A DNA stretch of 64,000 bases from DASQPR01 sp963797675 (GCA_963797675.1 CAWCQQ010000006.1:372001-436000), one strand, 5' to 3'. Positions 48,570 to 59,707 are shown, counted from the stretch's first letter. Notes: a model not told the origin generated them from the sequence alone. Translations and numbers: made by a program.

Positions 48570-49984
48570 TCGCGACTCCCGTACAGCGTGCGGCCCTCGT
48601 CGGTCTGCGCCTTCGACATCCGGCGGGTCAGGTGCAGGCCCTCCAGCACGAATTCGATGCCGGCCGCCGCCTCGCCCCGCGTCGGCGCGTCGCCGAGGCC
48701 GAGCCGTTCCAGCACCTTGGCCAGCCCCGGGACCGTACCGACCTGGCGCAGCACCTCGGCCGCCGCGACGAGTTCGCCGGTCTCGATGATGTCGCCCTCG
48801 GCGACCAGGTTGATGAATCCGGACAGATCCAGGCCGGACAGGCGCGCGCGGAACGTGTCCGCCGTCGCCGTACGCAGCAGATGACCGAGGATCTCGACCT
48901 CGCGCCCCTCCTCGCCGCTCTCGAACTCGACCTTGCCGCGCAGCGTGCTGGTCACCGAGATGGTGTCGCCGATCCGTGCCACCGCCTCGTCGTCGTTGAG
49001 CAGCCCGGATCGGCGCAGCGCGGCGGCGGCCACGGTTTCGGCGGCCGCGATCGCGAACCGGGCCGAGACGCCGGAGCGTGCGTCGACCGACGGCGATTCG
49101 CGGACCGCGCGGGCGAACCGGGCCAGCACCTCGACCACGTGGTCCGGGACGTTCGCGACGAGCGAGGCCTCCTGCCGGACGAGCGCGATCTCCAGCTCCA
49201 GCTCGAGCGGGTAGTGGGTGCGGATCTCGGCGCCGAAGCGGTCCTTCAGCGGCGTGATGATCCGGCCGCGGTTCGTGTAGTCCTCCGGGTTCGCGCTCGC
49301 CACCAGCAGCAGGTCCAGCGGCAGCCGCAGCTGGTAGCCGCGGACCTGGATGTCGCGCTCCTCGAGCACGTTGAGCAGCGAAACCTGGATCCGCTCGGCC
49401 AGGTCGGGCAGCTCGTTGACGGCGAAGATGCCGCGGTTGGTCCGCGGGACGAGGCCGAAGTGGATCGTCTCCGGGTCGCCGAGCGTCCGGCCCTGGGCCA
49501 CCTTGATCGGGTCGACGTCGCCGACCAGGTCGGCTACCGACGTGTCCGGGGTGGCCAGCTTCTCGCCGTACCGCAGCGATCGGTGCAGCCAGCCGACCGC
49601 CTGGCTGTCGCCGCCCTCATCGACCTGGCGGCGCGAGGCCGGCGTGATCGGGTGCATCGGGTGTTCGTTGAGTTCCGAGCCCGGGATGATCGGCGTCCAC
49701 TCGTCCAGCAGCCCGACCAGCGAGCGGATCAGCCGGGTCTTGCCCTGACCGCGCTCGCCCAGCAGGACCATGTCGTGACCGGCCAGGATGGCCCGTTCGA
49801 CCTCGGGCAGGACGGAGTCGTCGTAACCGACGATGCCGGGGAATCTCGGCTCACCGGAGCGCATGCGCGCGAGCAGGTTCTCCCGCAGTTCCTGCTTGAC
49901 GGATCGGTAGTCATATCCGGCGGCGCGCAGATCGCCGAGCGTACGCGGCAGATTTTCGGGGATCGTTTCGAGGATCATCGTCAC
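48566..49984 (-). CDS. AAA+ ATPase, MoxR/Mg-chelatase ChlI-like
   Basis: 472 residues, intact. AAA+ core: sensor-like VGYDDSVLPEVERAILAGHD, Walker A VLLGERGQGKTRLIRSLVG, Walker B GIFAVNELPDLAERIQVSLL, sensor 1 PLDLLLVASANPEDYTNRG, arginine-finger region PLKDRFGAEIRTHYP. With the VWA partner it forms a chaperone-like metal-insertion or complex-remodelling pair, as in ChlI/ChlD or CoxD/CoxE; target unknown. It starts at GTG 49984 (ATG 49978 is an alternative). No frame breaks, unlike its VWA partner. Confidence 0.88.
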   Translation of the reverse strand: MTMILETIPENLPRTLGDLRAAGYDYRSVKQELRENLLARMRSGEPRFPGIVGYDDSVLPEVERAILAGHDMVLLGERGQGKTRLIRSLVGLLDEWTPIIPGSELNEHPMHPITPASRRQVDEGGDSQAVGWLHRSLRYGEKLATPDTSVADLVGDVDPIKVAQGRTLGDPETIHFGLVPRTNRGIFAVNELPDLAERIQVSLLNVLEERDIQVRGYQLRLPLDLLLVASANPEDYTNRGRIITPLKDRFGAEIRTHYPLELELEIALVRQEASLVANVPDHVVEVLARFARAVRESPSVDARSGVSARFAIAAAETVAAAALRRSGLLNDDEAVARIGDTISVTSTLRGKVEFESGEEGREVEILGHLLRTATADTFRARLSGLDLSGFINLVAEGDIIETGELVAAAEVLRQVGTVPGLAKVLERLGLGDAPTRGEAAAGIEFVLEGLHLTRRMSKAQTDEGRTLYGSRE

Positions 49985-50229
49985 TCCGCCACGCTAGCTC
50001 GCTGATCTGCCAACGGGTACTCGCGTTCGCGTTCAGCGTCGAGAAATTCCACGTAACGAGAGCGCCGGGCCAACGGGATCGCGTGCGGCGCGGATCCGAG
50101 GGGACCGACGTCCGCTACCGACCCGTATGTCGGGAGCCGCCGAGATGTCCATCGGCGCTGTGTGCAGATCCCGGCCAGTCTGGGGGACTCCTGCGACGGA
50201 ATCGACCCGGGCGGGGAGATCATGGGGGG

Positions 50230-52632
<2,403 letters not shown>

Positions 52633-52641
52633 GCTGCGGTC

Positions 52642-52702
52642 CGATCTTGGACTCATATGGCTACCGGATCGGCACAACGACGACCATTCGGGTCCAAGAT
52701 CG
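52642..52702. repeat. 11-bp inverted repeat after the FUSC gene
   Basis: CGATCTTGGAC (52642-52652) and GTCCAAGATCG (52692-52702) are exact complements, 39 bases apart. It lies just after the FUSC stop and upstream of the LexA box. Terminator or regulator site; no T-run. Confidence 0.5.
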
Positions 52703-52730
52703 CTGCCATTGTGGCCGTACTGGTGCGTAT

Positions 52731-52746
52731 ACGAACAGGTGTTCTA
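52731..52746. promoter_or_regulatory. LexA (SOS) box upstream of dinB
   Basis: ACGAACAGGTGTTCTA: GAAC and GTTC arms flank four bases, matching the actinobacterial/Gram-positive SOS consensus (CGAACnnnnGTTCG) at eight of the ten fixed bases or better. It lies 12 bases before the dinB start codon, overlapping the expected promoter, so LexA repression of dinB is likely. Confidence 0.75.
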
Positions 52747-52757
52747 GAATCTCGTTT

Positions 52758-53948
52758 ATGCGGGAGACGGCCACGATCCTGCACGCGGACCTGGACTCGT
52801 TCTATGCGTCGGTGGAGCAGCGCGACAACCCGGCATGGCGGGGACGACCCGTCATCGTCGGTGGCGGCGTCGTGCTCGCGGCCAGCTACGAGGCGAAGGC
52901 GTACGGAGTCCGGACCGCGATGGGCGGCCGGATGGCACGCCTGCTCTGCCCGGACGCGATCGTGGTCGAGCCGCGCATGTCGGCCTATTCGGCCGCGAGC
53001 AAGGCGGTGTTCGAGGTCTTCCGGGACACCACACCGCTGGTCGAAGGCGTGTCGATCGACGAGGCGTTCCTCGACGTGGCCGGCCTGCACCGGATCAGCG
53101 GGACGCCGGTGGAGATCGCGACCAGGCTGCGCGGCGAGGTGCTGCGATGTGTCGGCCTGGCGATTACGGTCGGCGTCGCGCGGACGAAGTTCCTCGCGAA
53201 GGTGGCCAGCCGGGTCGCGAAGCCGGACGGGCTGCTGGTCGTACCGCCGGACGGGGAGTTGGCGTTCCTGCATCCGCTGGGCGTACACATGCTCTGGGGC
53301 GTCGGGCCGGTCACGACTGCCAAGCTGCACGAGCGCGGTATCCGTACGGTCGGGCAGGTTGCGGCGATCGGTGAGGCGGCGCTGGTGTCGATCCTCGGTA
53401 CCGGATCCGGCCGCCACCTGCACGCACTCGCGCACAATCACGACGCGCGGCCGGTCACGGTCGGCAAGCGGCGCGGATCGATCGGTGCGCAACGCGCGCT
53501 CGGCAGCGGCCGGCACTCGCCCGCCGATGTCGATGCCACGCTGGCCGGGCTGGTCGATCGGGTGACCCGGCGGATGCGCGCGGCCGGCCGGCCGGGGCGG
53601 ACCGTCATGCTGCGTCTGCGGTTCGCCGACTTCTCGCGGGCCACCCGCTCGCATACGCTGCTGCGCGCGACCGTACAGACGCAGACGATCCTGGATGCGG
53701 CGCGGCTCCTGCTCGCGGCGGCCGGGCCGATGATTGCCGTGAAGGGCATCACGCTGGTCGGGATCTCGGTCGGCAATCTCGGCGCGCAGGACTTCGAGCA
53801 GCTCGAGCTGCCATTCGACGGCCACGATCGGGCATCGCTCGACGCGGCGCTCGACACGATCCGCGACCGGTACGGGTCGACGTCGGTCACCCGTGGCGTC
53901 CTGGTCGGCCAGGATCCGGGCTGGACGATGCCGATGCTGCCCGACTAA
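52758..53948 (+). CDS. dinB: DNA polymerase IV (Y-family, DinB)
   Basis: 396 residues. Y-family translesion polymerase: N-terminal ILHADLDSFYASVEQRDNP with the metal Asp pair, PVIVGGGVVLAASYEAKAYG, VEGVSIDEAFLDVAGL (catalytic SIDE motif), little-finger region TVMLRLRFADFSRATRSHTL. GVARTKFLAKVASRVAKPDG is the DNA-binding HhH-like part. No C-terminal clamp-binding QxxLF motif was clearly seen; QDFEQLELPFDG near residue 355 is a good candidate. The LexA box upstream marks it as a damage-induced gene. Confidence 0.93.
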   Translation: MRETATILHADLDSFYASVEQRDNPAWRGRPVIVGGGVVLAASYEAKAYGVRTAMGGRMARLLCPDAIVVEPRMSAYSAASKAVFEVFRDTTPLVEGVSIDEAFLDVAGLHRISGTPVEIATRLRGEVLRCVGLAITVGVARTKFLAKVASRVAKPDGLLVVPPDGELAFLHPLGVHMLWGVGPVTTAKLHERGIRTVGQVAAIGEAALVSILGTGSGRHLHALAHNHDARPVTVGKRRGSIGAQRALGSGRHSPADVDATLAGLVDRVTRRMRAAGRPGRTVMLRLRFADFSRATRSHTLLRATVQTQTILDAARLLLAAAGPMIAVKGITLVGISVGNLGAQDFEQLELPFDGHDRASLDAALDTIRDRYGSTSVTRGVLVGQDPGWTMPMLPD

Positions 53949-54123
53949 ATCGGGGATCGATCGGGCACTCCCCCTTGTTCGGATCGCTGTGCATCAGCGT
54001 GCCGGACATGCCTGCGGATCGTGTGCGTGATCTCGCAACCGTCCACTATGTTGCTTCACGCCGTTCCGGGTTCGCCGTTGACTGTGATCCGTTCAGTCAT
54101 CAGTCGCCCAGAATGGATCGAAG

Positions 54124-55491
54124 ATGCATCGCACCCCCATATCGCGGCGGTTCGCCGCCGGATTCCTCACCCTGCTCGCGACCGCCAGCCTCGGCATCGT
54201 CGGCGGCCTGACCGCGGCGCTCGTCGCGGCGCCGATGGCCGCCAACGCCAGTTCCGCCGTCGGCGGCGCGATCACTCGTGCCGAAACACTCACCCGTGCC
54301 CAATACTGGGTCGACCAGGGGTACGTCTACAGCCCGAACGCACCGAGCAGCTACACCTACTCCGACGACGCATCCGGGCGGAGCTACCGCAACGACTGTT
54401 CCGGACTCGTGTCGGAGGCGTGGCACCTGAGCACGTCCTACACGACCGCAGACTTCGCCGTCGACAACTCGCTGTGGCACACCATCGCATGGGACGACAT
54501 GCAGCCGGGCGACGCGTACGTCCGGAACGACAGCAGCGAGAATCACATCGAGCTCTTCTACGGCTGGCTCAACCCGAGCGACCACAGCGCAGGCATCCTC
54601 AAGTATTCGTTCAACAGCAACGGCTACACGGTCGAGAACCCGTACGCGAAGAACAACGAGGGTCTCCCGAAAACTCGCGCGGGTCTGGCCAGCTACTCGC
54701 AGCCCGGGTTCCACGCGATCCGGTACAACAACATCTACGACGGCACCGGCTCCGGCGGCGTCGACGACGGCGACATCCGGTACTTCTCCAGCTCCTCGGG
54801 CTCCTCGCTGGAGCAGTCCTACTACAACGGCAGCTGGAACGACCAGGATCTGACCGTGACGTTCACCGGCGACCCGGTAGCGGTCCACGACGGCGGCACG
54901 CTGCGCGTCTTCATGCGGGGATACGACCTGGAACAGGACTACTGGAACGGCTCCACCTGGGCGTGGCAGGACCTCGGCATCCCGATCACCGGTGACCCGG
55001 GTGTCGTGAACGACGGAGTCCTGCGGGTCTTCGCTCGGGGCAGCAACGGCACCCTGCACCAGATCCGGTGGACCGGCACGGCCTGGGTCGATCAGGATCT
55101 CGGGTTCCCGATCACCGGTGGCGTCTCGGCACTGGACAACGGATGGATCCGGGTCTTCGCCCGCGAAGCCGACGGGAACCTGCACCAGATCTACTGGAAC
55201 GGCAGCACGTGGACCGACCAGAGCCTCGGCCTCGCGATCAGTGGTGACCCGTCCGCGGTCGACAACGGCGGCTGGCTGCGGGTCTTCACCCGCGGCAGCA
55301 ACGGCACGCTGCACCAGATCTACTGGAGCGGCTCCAGCTGGACCAGCCAGGATCTCGGGTTCCCGATCTCCAGCGATCCGTCCGCGCTCGTCGACGACCG
55401 TCTGCGGGTGTTCGCTCGCAACAGCACCGGTGGGATCGATCAGCTCTACTACTACAACAGCACGTGGACCAGGCAGACCATCGTCGCCTGA
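54124..55491 (+). CDS. Secreted NlpC/P60-like amidase with six-repeat beta-propeller lectin domain
   Basis: 455 residues, intact. N-terminal signal peptide (TLLATASLGIVGGLTAALVA, cleaved near MAANAS). Residues about 58-215: RAQYWVDQGYVYSPNAPSSY, catalytic RNDCSGLVSEAWHLSTSYTT with the nucleophile Cys, and PGDAYVRNDSSENHIELF with the His, as in NlpC/P60 peptidoglycan hydrolases. From about 220 on, six repeats of about 40 residues, each of the form LRVFARGSNGTLHQIYWNG followed by W-x-x-Q-x-L (DUF346/PLL-lectin-like), should close a beta-propeller that binds sugars. The signal, the cell-wall domain and the lectin indicate a secreted wall-remodelling or antagonistic enzyme. A 5'-truncated paralogue lies at 3640. 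Confidence 0.8.
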   Translation: MHRTPISRRFAAGFLTLLATASLGIVGGLTAALVAAPMAANASSAVGGAITRAETLTRAQYWVDQGYVYSPNAPSSYTYSDDASGRSYRNDCSGLVSEAWHLSTSYTTADFAVDNSLWHTIAWDDMQPGDAYVRNDSSENHIELFYGWLNPSDHSAGILKYSFNSNGYTVENPYAKNNEGLPKTRAGLASYSQPGFHAIRYNNIYDGTGSGGVDDGDIRYFSSSSGSSLEQSYYNGSWNDQDLTVTFTGDPVAVHDGGTLRVFMRGYDLEQDYWNGSTWAWQDLGIPITGDPGVVNDGVLRVFARGSNGTLHQIRWTGTAWVDQDLGFPITGGVSALDNGWIRVFAREADGNLHQIYWNGSTWTDQSLGLAISGDPSAVDNGGWLRVFTRGSNGTLHQIYWSGSSWTSQDLGFPISSDPSALVDDRLRVFARNSTGGIDQLYYYNSTWTRQTIVA

Positions 55492-55501
55492 CGCTACCGA
55501 C

Positions 55502-55536
55502 GCGCACGGCTGCGGACCTGGTCCGCAGCCGTGCGC
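55502..55536. terminator. Strong bidirectional terminator-type hairpin
   Basis: GCGCACGGCTGCGGAC (55502-55517) and GTCCGCAGCCGTGCGC (55521-55536) pair perfectly over 16 bases with a CTG loop. It stands between the convergent NlpC/P60 gene (stop 55491) and the small repeat-peptide gene (stop 55560), as expected for a shared terminator. Confidence 0.8.
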
Positions 55537-55559
55537 ACTTCCGTAGAGCCGTACGTGTA

Positions 55560-55736
55560 CTACTCGACCATGGACGCGTTCGGGCTGACGTGGAGCGCGT
55601 ACTCGACCATGGACGCGTTCGGGGCCGGGCTCTTCGCGTATTCGACCATGCTCGCCGCGGACGATGGTGTGGCGAACGCGGCCGCGGCAACGATGCCGAC
55701 AGCGAGCGTCGCGAAGATCTTCGTAGCCAGTCTCAT
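55560..55736 (-). CDS. Small secreted peptide with 13-residue tandem repeats
   Basis: 58 residues, ATG 55736 to TAG 55560, with a GGAGACC site eight bases upstream. A signal peptide (KIFATLAVGIVAAAAFATPS, cleavage after SSAA or earlier) leaves a mature part of about 30 residues made of SMVEYAKSPAPNA, SMVEYALHVSPNA and SMVE: a 13-residue unit repeated, with the third copy cut off after SMVE. The DNA repeat is exact over 23 bases (55561-55583 and 55600-55622, period 39). No Cys or catalytic residue. It could be a precursor of a repeated signal or surface peptide. The plus strand is also open here, but only this strand has the signal peptide and a good ribosome site. Confidence 0.6.
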   Translation of the reverse strand: MRLATKIFATLAVGIVAAAAFATPSSAASMVEYAKSPAPNASMVEYALHVSPNASMVE

Positions 55737-55818
55737 CGAGGGTCTCCGATCTGAGGTGGTAACGGTCAGTCCGGATGTTAAGCACGTGGCCGGTCGACCG
55801 CAACGGTACGTTGATCGG

Positions 55819-56400
55819 ATGAGCGGGGACATCATGGTCGGCTTCGGACCGAAACAGGCGTGGCTGGCTATCCGAGACCGTACGGCCGACGAGGTCATAG
55901 CTGCGCTTGCGCTGCGCGACCTGGGCCCGGTGACGTGGCGGATGGGTATCGATCTCGCGTACACGACCGAGGACCGCCTCGCCGTCACGCCGCCGTTGCC
56001 GGGCGCGAACGGGCACGACTGGGTACTCGTACCCGGGCTGTACTGGTTTCATCTGGAGTTGGATCCGGGAGTGGCCGCGCTGTCCGACGCGCTGCACACC
56101 GAGGTGCAGTTCTTCTCCACCTACCGGGTGACCGAGCAGCATCGGTGGGAGCGTGCGGTCGACGGCGTGCTGGTGCGGGCATTCGAGTACATCGGCGAGT
56201 CCGGCGAGGTCACGCTGTGGTGGGGCGATCCGGACGAGCACGAGCGCGCGATCGGCATCCCGGAGGAGGAGCCGGACGACGGCGCGCTGCTGCTGGACGA
56301 GTCCGACGTGATGCGCCTCGCGGCGGCGTGGAGCATCGATCCGCTCGCGCTCGACGGGCAGCCTGCGCCGGATCGGGTGCGTACCGCGTCGAAGGATTGA
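55819..56400 (+). CDS. Hypothetical protein, 193 residues
   Basis: Not recognised. ATG 55819 has a GATCGG-like weak site; further upstream the frame remains open but is the repeat region of the opposite gene, so this start is preferred. The protein begins MSGDIMVGFGPKQAWLAIRD and is acidic, with an aromatic-rich middle (HDWVLVPGLYWFHLELDPGV) and an acidic stretch near the end (EEEPDDGALLLDESD). No signal, membrane helix or motif. It may be an immunity-type or accessory protein; this is a guess from size and charge only. Confidence 0.5.
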   Translation: MSGDIMVGFGPKQAWLAIRDRTADEVIAALALRDLGPVTWRMGIDLAYTTEDRLAVTPPLPGANGHDWVLVPGLYWFHLELDPGVAALSDALHTEVQFFSTYRVTEQHRWERAVDGVLVRAFEYIGESGEVTLWWGDPDEHERAIGIPEEEPDDGALLLDESDVMRLAAAWSIDPLALDGQPAPDRVRTASKD

Positions 56401-56402
56401 CG

Positions 56403-56933
56403 TCACCGGATGGATATCGCCGGATTGAAACAGCGCAGAATCACGTCGACGTGGTGCTTGACCAGGGTCTCGAGGAGTTCGTCGAAGGTCAGCGGCCGTC
56501 GGCCGAGCTGGCTCGGCTGACGCGTCAGATGCCGGCGCGCGACGTCGGCGTTGTCCCAGACCAGCGTGAACGGCGTCCGTACGCCGAAGCCATAGGACAG
56601 CACCTCGTGCATGGCCTGCCAGGATCCGCCGCCGTCGACGAGGCCATCGCCGTGCACCGACGGCCGGACGCTCGTCACGGACGGCTGTACGTTGTCCGGC
56701 CGCTCCGGGTCGATCGACTGGATCAGGAGTGTGTCGATCTCGGCGTCAAAGTGCACGTCGGGCGGGCAGCCGCGGATCGTCAACCGCCGTGCCAGGGGCG
56801 GTTCGGCGTCGTTGCACAGGCCGTCGACGCCGGCGGCGAGCGCCCAGATGCCGTCGCCCTCGATGTAGTCGCGCAGCGCGAAGCGCAGTGGAACGTCGCG
56901 TTCCCACGCCAGAATGTCCAGCTCCTTGATCAA
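56403..56933 (-). CDS. Hypothetical protein, 176 residues
   Basis: Not recognised. Begins MIKELDILAWERDVPLRFAL, with a run RLTIRGCPPDVHFDAEIDTL suggesting a beta-alpha fold and a C-terminal helix LTFDELLETLVKHHVDVIL. Two cysteines and one further near the end (RCFNPAISIR). Soluble. It is tail-to-tail with the preceding gene, three bases apart. Function unknown. Confidence 0.5.
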   Translation of the reverse strand: MIKELDILAWERDVPLRFALRDYIEGDGIWALAAGVDGLCNDAEPPLARRLTIRGCPPDVHFDAEIDTLLIQSIDPERPDNVQPSVTSVRPSVHGDGLVDGGGSWQAMHEVLSYGFGVRTPFTLVWDNADVARRHLTRQPSQLGRRPLTFDELLETLVKHHVDVILRCFNPAISIR

Positions 56934-56996
56934 CGATCTTGCTACGGTATCGACCTCAACCCGGCCATGATCACATCAATATCGTTGCAAGATCGT
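56933..56996. repeat. 10-bp inverted repeat upstream of the hypothetical gene
   Basis: ACGATCTTGC (56933-56942) and GCAAGATCGT (56987-56996) are exact complements 44 bases apart, overlapping the hypothetical gene's start and ending next to the acyl-CoA synthetase stop (57000). It shares the GATC-T-T-G theme of the dyad at 52642. Confidence 0.5.
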
Positions 56997-56999
56997 CGA

Positions 57000-58520
57000 T
57001 CATGCCAGGACCCGGCGCAGCTCGCGCTTGAGCACCTTGTGGCTCGGGCCCGAGCGGCAGCTCGTCGACGAACCGCACCTGCCGCGGGTACTTGTGCCGC
57101 CCAACCGCTCCTTGCCCCAGTCGAGCAGCTCCTCGGCGGTCGGGCTGCGCGTCGGCGCCCGGATCAGCACGACGACCGCGCAGATCTCCTCGCCGTGCAC
57201 GGTCGTCGGGCAGGCCGATCACCGCGACCTGGCCGATCGCCGGGTGCCGGGCGAACACCTCCTCGACCTCGCGCGGGTAGACGTTGAAGCCGCCGCGGAT
57301 GATCAGGTCCTTCTTGCGGTCGACGATCGTGATGAAGCCCTCCGCGTCCTTCGTGCCGAGGTCGCCGGTGCGGAACCAGCCGTCCACCATCGGCCGCCTC
57401 GGTCGCCTCCGGCCGGTCCGTGGTAGCCGGCGAAGACGTTGTGACCGCGGATGACGATCTCGCCGAGCTCGCCGGCCGGCAGCAATTCGATGCGCTCTTC
57501 GACGTCGGCCCGCGCGACCTCCACCTCGACGCCCCAGATCGGATGGCCGATCGTCCCGGCGCGTACTCCGAAGTCCGGTTGATTCGTGGTCGCGGTCGGC
57601 GATGTCTCGGACAGGCCGTACCCCTCGAAGATCGTCGTCGTGAACGCGGCATTGAACCGCTCGAGCACCGCAAGCGGCAGCGAAGCTCCGCCGGAGATGC
57701 ACAACCGCAGCGCGCGGAAGTCGCTCACGGCCCGCGGCCGCTTCGAGCAGACCCACATACATCGTGGGTACGCCGTGGAAGACGTCCACACCTTCGGCGA
57801 CCATCAGGTCGAGCGCTGCCGCGCCGGAGAAGCGCGCGAGCAGCACCAGGGTGGCTCCGATGCGGAACGTGCCGTTCATGCCGACGGTCTGCCCGAACGT
57901 GTGGAACAGCGGCAGGCAGCCGAGCACGACGTCGTTGCGGGTCGAATCGTTCGCGTCGAAGACGTTGACGGTCGCGTTCATCACCAGGTTGAGGTGCGTC
58001 AGCTCGGCGCCTTTCGGCTCGCCGGTGGTGCCGCTGGTGTAGAAGACGACGGCGATGTCGTCCGGGCGGCGGCTCGCGTACGTGGCGAGCGGCTCGCCAC
58101 CGGCCGCCGTCAAGCGGTGCCGGTCCGACGCCGAGGCTGACCATCCGGACGTTCGCCTCGTCGGCGGCCGCGGCACCGGTCGTGAGCTGGCTGGCGTCGG
58201 CGACGAGCAGCGACGCGCCGCTGTCCCGGAGCACGTAGGCCATCTCGGACGGCGGTCAGCAGCAGATGCACCGGCACGACCGTCGCGCCGGCGGCGAGGA
58301 TGCCGTAGTAGGCACGGGGGAAGTCGGCCACGTTCGGCGCCAGCAGCGCAACCGTGTCGCCGGGGCGTACGCCCAGCTCGCGGAGGTTCCCCGCGTACGC
58401 GAGCGCCTGCCGCCACAGGTCCCGATAGGTGATCCGCTCGTCGCGATCGACCACGGCCACCTTGTCCGGATAGCGGCGCGCGGATTCGGCCAGGACCGCC
58501 GCGAGTGACAGCGTCGTCAT
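57000..58520 (-). CDS. Long-chain acyl-CoA synthetase/AMP-binding ligase (FadD-like; eight frame breaks)
   Basis: About 504 residues repaired. Adenylate-forming family: N-terminal AVLAESARRYPDKVAVVDRD, YGILAAGATVVPVHLLLT, P-loop IAVVFYTSGTTGEPKGAELT, MYVGLLEAA and FEGYGLSETSPTAT, hinge WFRTGDLGTKDAEGFITIV then DRKKDLIIRGGFNVYPREVE. The C-terminus (KVLKRELRRVL) carries the catalytic Lys. Seven extra bases and one lost base (near 58253, 58129, 57738, 57420, 57392, 57201, 57094, 57045) spread it over three frames; the corrected length is an exact multiple of three and the order of motifs is complete. It activates a fatty or other carboxylic acid with ATP and CoA. Ten bases downstream of the dehydrogenase on the same strand. 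Confidence 0.82.
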
Positions 58521-58530
58521 TGATGCCCCT

Positions 58531-59679
58531 TCAGAACGCGTTGATGCCGGTCAGCGCCCGGCCGATGAGCAGCTGCTGGATCTGGCTGGTGCCTTCGTAG
58601 AGCGTCATCACCCGGGCGTCGCGCAGATACTTGCCGACCGGGTATTCGTCGATGTAGCCGTAGCCGCCGAACACCTGCAGCGCGTCGTTGGCCGCGCGTA
58701 CGGCGGCCTCGCTCGCGAACAGCTTCGCCATCGACGCCTCGGTGCCGAACGGCTGGTGCCGATCGATCAGGTCGGCGACCCGCCACGTGAGCAGCCGGGC
58801 CGCCGCGGTGTCCACCGCGATCCGGGCCAGCAGCTGCTGGACGAGCTGGTGGGCGGCGATCGGCTTGCCGAACTGTTCGCGCTGGCCGGCGTAGGTGACG
58901 GCGGCGTTCAGGCAGCCCTGGGCGATGCCGACGCAGCCGGCCGCGACCGACATGCGGCCCTTGTCCAGCGCCGACATCGCGACCTGGAAGCCCTTGCCCT
59001 CGTCGCCGAGCCGGGCCGCGTCCGGCACGCGTACGCCGTCGAAGGTCAGCTCGGCGGTCGGCTGGCCGCGCAGCCCGAGCTTGCCCTTGATCTCGCGTCG
59101 GGTCAGTCCGACGCTGTCGGTCGGCACCAGGAACGCGGTGACGCCCCGCGGACCCGGCTCGCCGGTACGGGCGAACAGCAGCACGACATCGGCCCACGTG
59201 CCGTTCGTGATGAACATCTTCGAGCCGGTGATCAGCCAGTCGTCGCCGTCGCGGACGGCACGCGTGGACAGCGATCCGGCGTCGGAACCGGTGCCGGGCT
59301 CGGTGAGTCCGAAACACGCCAGCGTGTCACCGGCGCACAGTCCGGGAAGCCATCGTTCGCGCTGCTCGGACGTGCCGTACGCGGCGATGGACTTGCCCAC
59401 CAGGCCGAGCGAGACGGACACGAGTCCGCGGACGGCCGAGTCGCCGCGCCCGAGCTCCTCGAGGACCAGGCAGTAGGCGAGGTGGTCACCGCCGCTGCCG
59501 CCGACGTCCTCCGGGATGGTCAGCCCGAGCAGGCCGATGTCGCCGAGCCGCTTGAGCACGCTCCGGTCGACCTCTTCGCGCCGATCCCACTCGGCCGCGT
59601 ACGGCATGATCTCGCGATCCACGAATTCGGCCGCGAGGGCCCGTACCGCGATCTGCTCGTCCGACAGCGACAGCTCCAT
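58531..59679 (-). CDS. Acyl-CoA dehydrogenase
   Basis: 382 residues, intact. FAD-dependent dehydrogenase that introduces the alpha-beta double bond in acyl-CoA. N-terminal helices MELSLSDEQIAVRALAAEFV, middle beta domain ACFGLTEPGTGSDAGSLSTR and ITGSKMFITNGTWADVVLLF, C-terminal four-helix domain DTAAARLLTWRVADLIDRHQ, FGGYGYIDEYPVGKYLRDAR. The catalytic Glu is in VMTLYEGTSQIQQLLIGRAL. It is the first gene of the operon with the ligase and begins next to a palindrome shared with the divergent TetR gene. Confidence 0.93.
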   Translation of the reverse strand: MELSLSDEQIAVRALAAEFVDREIMPYAAEWDRREEVDRSVLKRLGDIGLLGLTIPEDVGGSGGDHLAYCLVLEELGRGDSAVRGLVSVSLGLVGKSIAAYGTSEQRERWLPGLCAGDTLACFGLTEPGTGSDAGSLSTRAVRDGDDWLITGSKMFITNGTWADVVLLFARTGEPGPRGVTAFLVPTDSVGLTRREIKGKLGLRGQPTAELTFDGVRVPDAARLGDEGKGFQVAMSALDKGRMSVAAGCVGIAQGCLNAAVTYAGQREQFGKPIAAHQLVQQLLARIAVDTAAARLLTWRVADLIDRHQPFGTEASMAKLFASEAAVRAANDALQVFGGYGYIDEYPVGKYLRDARVMTLYEGTSQIQQLLIGRALTGINAF

Positions 59680-59682
59680 CCC

Positions 59683-59707
59683 GTTAAACTAGCGCTGCAA
59701 GTTTTAC
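59683..59707. promoter_or_regulatory. 25-bp palindrome: probable operator of the TetR regulator
   Basis: GTTAAACTAGC-GCT-GCAAGTTTTAC: 9 of 11 positions in each arm pair around centre 59695. It occupies the 53-base gap between the divergent acyl-CoA dehydrogenase and TetR genes, so one dimer pair could control both. Confidence 0.65.

Noticed and set aside
55531..55818. N-terminal extension of the 193-residue protein over the repeats
   Set aside because: The frame is open, but it starts inside a terminator hairpin and reads the repeat region of a better supported minus-strand gene.
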